Below the pieces are notes generated by a model. The model was not told where the DNA came from. It searched no databases and saw only the letters and a list, made by a program, of their open reading frames with translations. Positions 5,980 to 6,096 of a DNA stretch of 6,096 nt are shown here, piece after piece (within the stretch, counting starts at the first letter, position 1; each line of letters opens with the position of its first letter). This stretch comes from Campylobacterota bacterium. Lineage in GTDB: Bacteria; Campylobacterota; Campylobacteria; Campylobacterales; SZUA-545. The position numbers and the translations under genes were made by a program. Where the stretch lies: the NCBI GenBank assembly GCA_030836705.1, contig JAUPLZ010000277.1, positions 1 through 6,096 of the forward strand. The letters run 5' to 3'.

Positions 5980-6096
5980 AGTGTCTTTGACAGCTCATAT
6001 TGTTATTATCGTATCTACAGCTTTCCGGCTGTATTACAAAATGCGTTATACCGTTCTTATACAGCCTATCTCTTATCTCTTCAATCACTCTCTCTA
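5978..6096 (-). CDS. Cation diffusion facilitator (CzcD/ZitB-like) C-terminal fragment (cut by window edge)
   Basis: The last 38 codons of a minus-strand gene, ending at TAA (5980-5978). The residues IEEIRDRLYKNGITHFVIQP, then ESCRYDNNNMSCQRH, match the end of CDF metal transporters, where the cytoplasmic domain finishes with a helix followed by an 'I-x-H-x-T-I-Q-x-E' strand. Here the strand reads ITHFVIQPE. The following tail with two Cys and a terminal His (C-x8-C-x2-H) resembles the Cys/His tail of ZitB/CzcD proteins and could bind metal. The role would be proton-coupled export of Zn, Co or Cd across the inner membrane. The family call rests on this short motif; the membrane domain lies outside the window. 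It converges on the diguanylate cyclase gene with one base between stop codons. Confidence 0.7.
   Translation of the reverse strand, partial: ERVIEEIRDRLYKNGITHFVIQPESCRYDNNNMSCQRH

Noticed and set aside
6016..6033. Inverted repeat TACAGC / GCTGTA as a terminator for the diguanylate cyclase gene
   Set aside because: The stem is only six base pairs, there is no T-run after it, and it falls within the CDF coding region. It is probably chance.

Overview
The window looks like chromosomal DNA from a low-GC Gram-negative bacterium. The best fit is the Campylobacterota (Sulfurimonas/Arcobacter-like). That placement is inferred from the AT-rich composition, the Lys/Ile/Phe/Asn-rich proteins, the tight gene packing with 4-nt and 17-nt overlaps, and the gene order. 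No rRNA or other taxonomic marker is present.

Positions 1-4692, minus strand, hold one compact operon of the MoxR / von Willebrand factor A (Bat, 'aerotolerance') type. In transcription order it encodes: a MoxR AAA+ ATPase (4692-3769); a DUF58 protein starting at TTG (3772-2939); a small single-pass membrane protein resembling DUF4381 (about 2933-2541); the membrane-anchored VWA protein BatA (2557-1631); a BatB VWA protein fused to a BatC-like TPR domain with a highly charged tail (1634-81); and the first 32 codons of BatD, with a signal peptide (97-1, cut by the window edge). Nearly every junction overlaps or is spaced only by a ribosome binding site, which suggests translational coupling. 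Charge distribution around the membrane segments places both VWA domains, the TPR domain and BatD in the periplasm, while MoxR and DUF58 should be cytoplasmic. The expected arrangement is a cytoplasmic AAA+ ATPase acting on, or assembling, an envelope VWA complex. The biochemical role of Bat systems remains poorly defined.

An 87-bp divergent intergenic region (4693-4779) carries a clear extended -10 promoter for the operon. On the plus strand, 4780-5976 encodes a membrane diguanylate cyclase with two transmembrane segments, a periplasmic four-helix-bundle-type sensor and a GGDEF domain with intact active and inhibitory sites. It ends one base away from the stop codon of a convergent minus-strand gene (5978-6096, partial), whose 38 visible residues look like the C-terminus of a CzcD/ZitB-type cation diffusion facilitator.

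The points most worth a second look are: the start of the DUF4381-like gene, where the coding signal extends upstream of the only in-frame ATG and the ribosome binding site points to a TTG one frame off; the loss of the metal-site aspartate in the DUF58 protein; and the BatB-BatC fusion that appears to keep an internal signal-anchor at its junction. No mobile element, CRISPR array, tRNA or rRNA was seen.
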